48,929 nucleotides of DNA from Faecalibacterium gallinarum. Lineage in GTDB: Bacteria > Bacillota > Clostridia > Oscillospirales > Ruminococcaceae. This document shows positions 48,842 to 48,929 of the stretch, piece by piece (the first letter of the stretch is position 1; each line of letters begins with the position of its first letter). Below the pieces are notes generated by a model that was not told where the DNA came from, made no database searches, and saw only the letters and a program-made list of their open reading frames with translations. Made by a program: the position numbers and the translations under genes. The stretch covers positions 1 to 48,929 of the forward strand of contig NZ_BQKV01000034.1 in assembly GCF_022180365.1 (NCBI RefSeq), read 5' to 3'.

Positions 48842-48929
48842 ATGCCAAAAGGAATACCGAACAAACGCTACACGCCGGAATTTAAGCAACTGGTAGTAGA
48901 GACAATGCGAAAGGAACACATAAGTGTTC
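48842..48929 (+). CDS. IS3-family transposase OrfA, N-terminal fragment
   Basis: The frame starts at ATG 48842 with MPKGIPNKRYTPEFKQLV and continues to the window edge (29 codons). The RYTPEFKQLVVE stretch is the first helix of the helix-turn-helix of IS3/IS150-type OrfA proteins. The sequence differs from the OrfA at the left edge, so two different IS elements flank the window. Confidence 0.8.
   Translation, partial: MPKGIPNKRYTPEFKQLVVETMRKEHISV

Larger units (their letters stand above)
48781..48929 (+). mobile_element. Start of an IS3-family insertion sequence (right edge of window)
   Basis: The terminal repeat runs from TGAACTGC at 48781 to TAGACAGT about 27 bases in, the same outline as the element at the left edge. 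An OrfA-type frame starts at 48842. The element continues beyond the window. It is inserted upstream of nadE, about 105 bp beyond its predicted promoter. Confidence 0.78.

Noticed and set aside
1-48929. CRISPR arrays, prophage modules, toxin-antitoxin pairs, retrons or other defence systems
   Set aside because: I looked on both strands for periodic repeats, reverse transcriptase, nuclease, integrase or phage structural motifs outside the IS ends and found none.

Overview
The window is ordinary chromosomal DNA from a high-GC, Gram-positive, anaerobic Firmicute. It has type I and type III glutamine synthetases, an ANTAR regulator, a dimeric glycyl-tRNA synthetase, a cyclodeaminase-type FchA beside FolD, an ECF riboflavin transporter under an FMN riboswitch, LuxS, and the rimP-nusA-ylxR-ylxQ-infB-rbfA block. 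With GC-ending codons throughout, this points to the Oscillospiraceae/Ruminococcaceae of the gut (Faecalibacterium, Subdoligranulum or Gemmiger relatives). The genus is an inference. Both ends of the window lie inside IS3-family insertion sequences, which suggests the window is one draft contig that broke at repeats.

Layout. 1-149: end of an IS3-family element reading out of the window. 192-6061 (minus): nitrogen/glutamine block pyrG, ANTAR regulator, glnA and glnN, with candidate RNA control elements. 6346-9634: rlmI (minus), then CYTH phosphatase, rhomboid protease and ZIP transporter (plus); rlmI and the CYTH gene share one overlapped divergent promoter. 9697-13161: one-carbon folate block with glyA (minus) diverging from 5-formyl-THF cyclo-ligase, fchA and folD (plus). 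13226-17961: mraY-like transferase, riboswitch-controlled ribU, an MscS channel, an acyl-ACP thioesterase and a DUF554 membrane protein. 18025-20748 (minus): recG and a five-gene tRNA cluster (Phe, Gly, Asp, Gly, Cys). 20968-28723 (plus): divergent type IIA topoisomerase pair, rlmH, glyS and an M29 aminopeptidase. 28907-36942 (plus): the nine-gene rimP to ribF translation/RNA operon. 37064-38809 (minus): a Tat-signal carboxylesterase sitting between ribF and rpsO, which are usually neighbours. 39119-41734: rpsO and pnp. 41876-44806: luxS, a 5'-truncated pyruvate kinase and a 5'-truncated phosphopentomutase meeting head to head. 44889-48617 (minus): nadE, a NusG_II-domain protein and an LCP protein. 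48781-48929: start of a second IS3-family element.

How the parts fit together. GlnA, GlnN, CTP synthase and NadE make or consume glutamine or its amide nitrogen. GlyA, the cyclo-ligase, FchA and FolD form a connected folate one-carbon path, and FolD's cyclohydrolase residues look degenerate beside a dedicated FchA. RibF makes the FMN that should switch off the riboflavin importer RibU. The infB operon gathers transcription, translation initiation, ribosome maturation and RNA decay functions.

I found no CRISPR array, prophage, plasmid function, secondary-metabolite cluster or recognisable defence system. The most important anomaly is the pyk/deoB junction near 44065. It is either a real rearrangement that broke two central-metabolism genes or an assembly join. 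Other points worth checking are the RNA structures around the glutamine synthetase genes, the FolD/FchA division of labour, the receiver-like domain of the ANTAR protein without its phosphoacceptor, and the start-masking hairpins at both IS ends.
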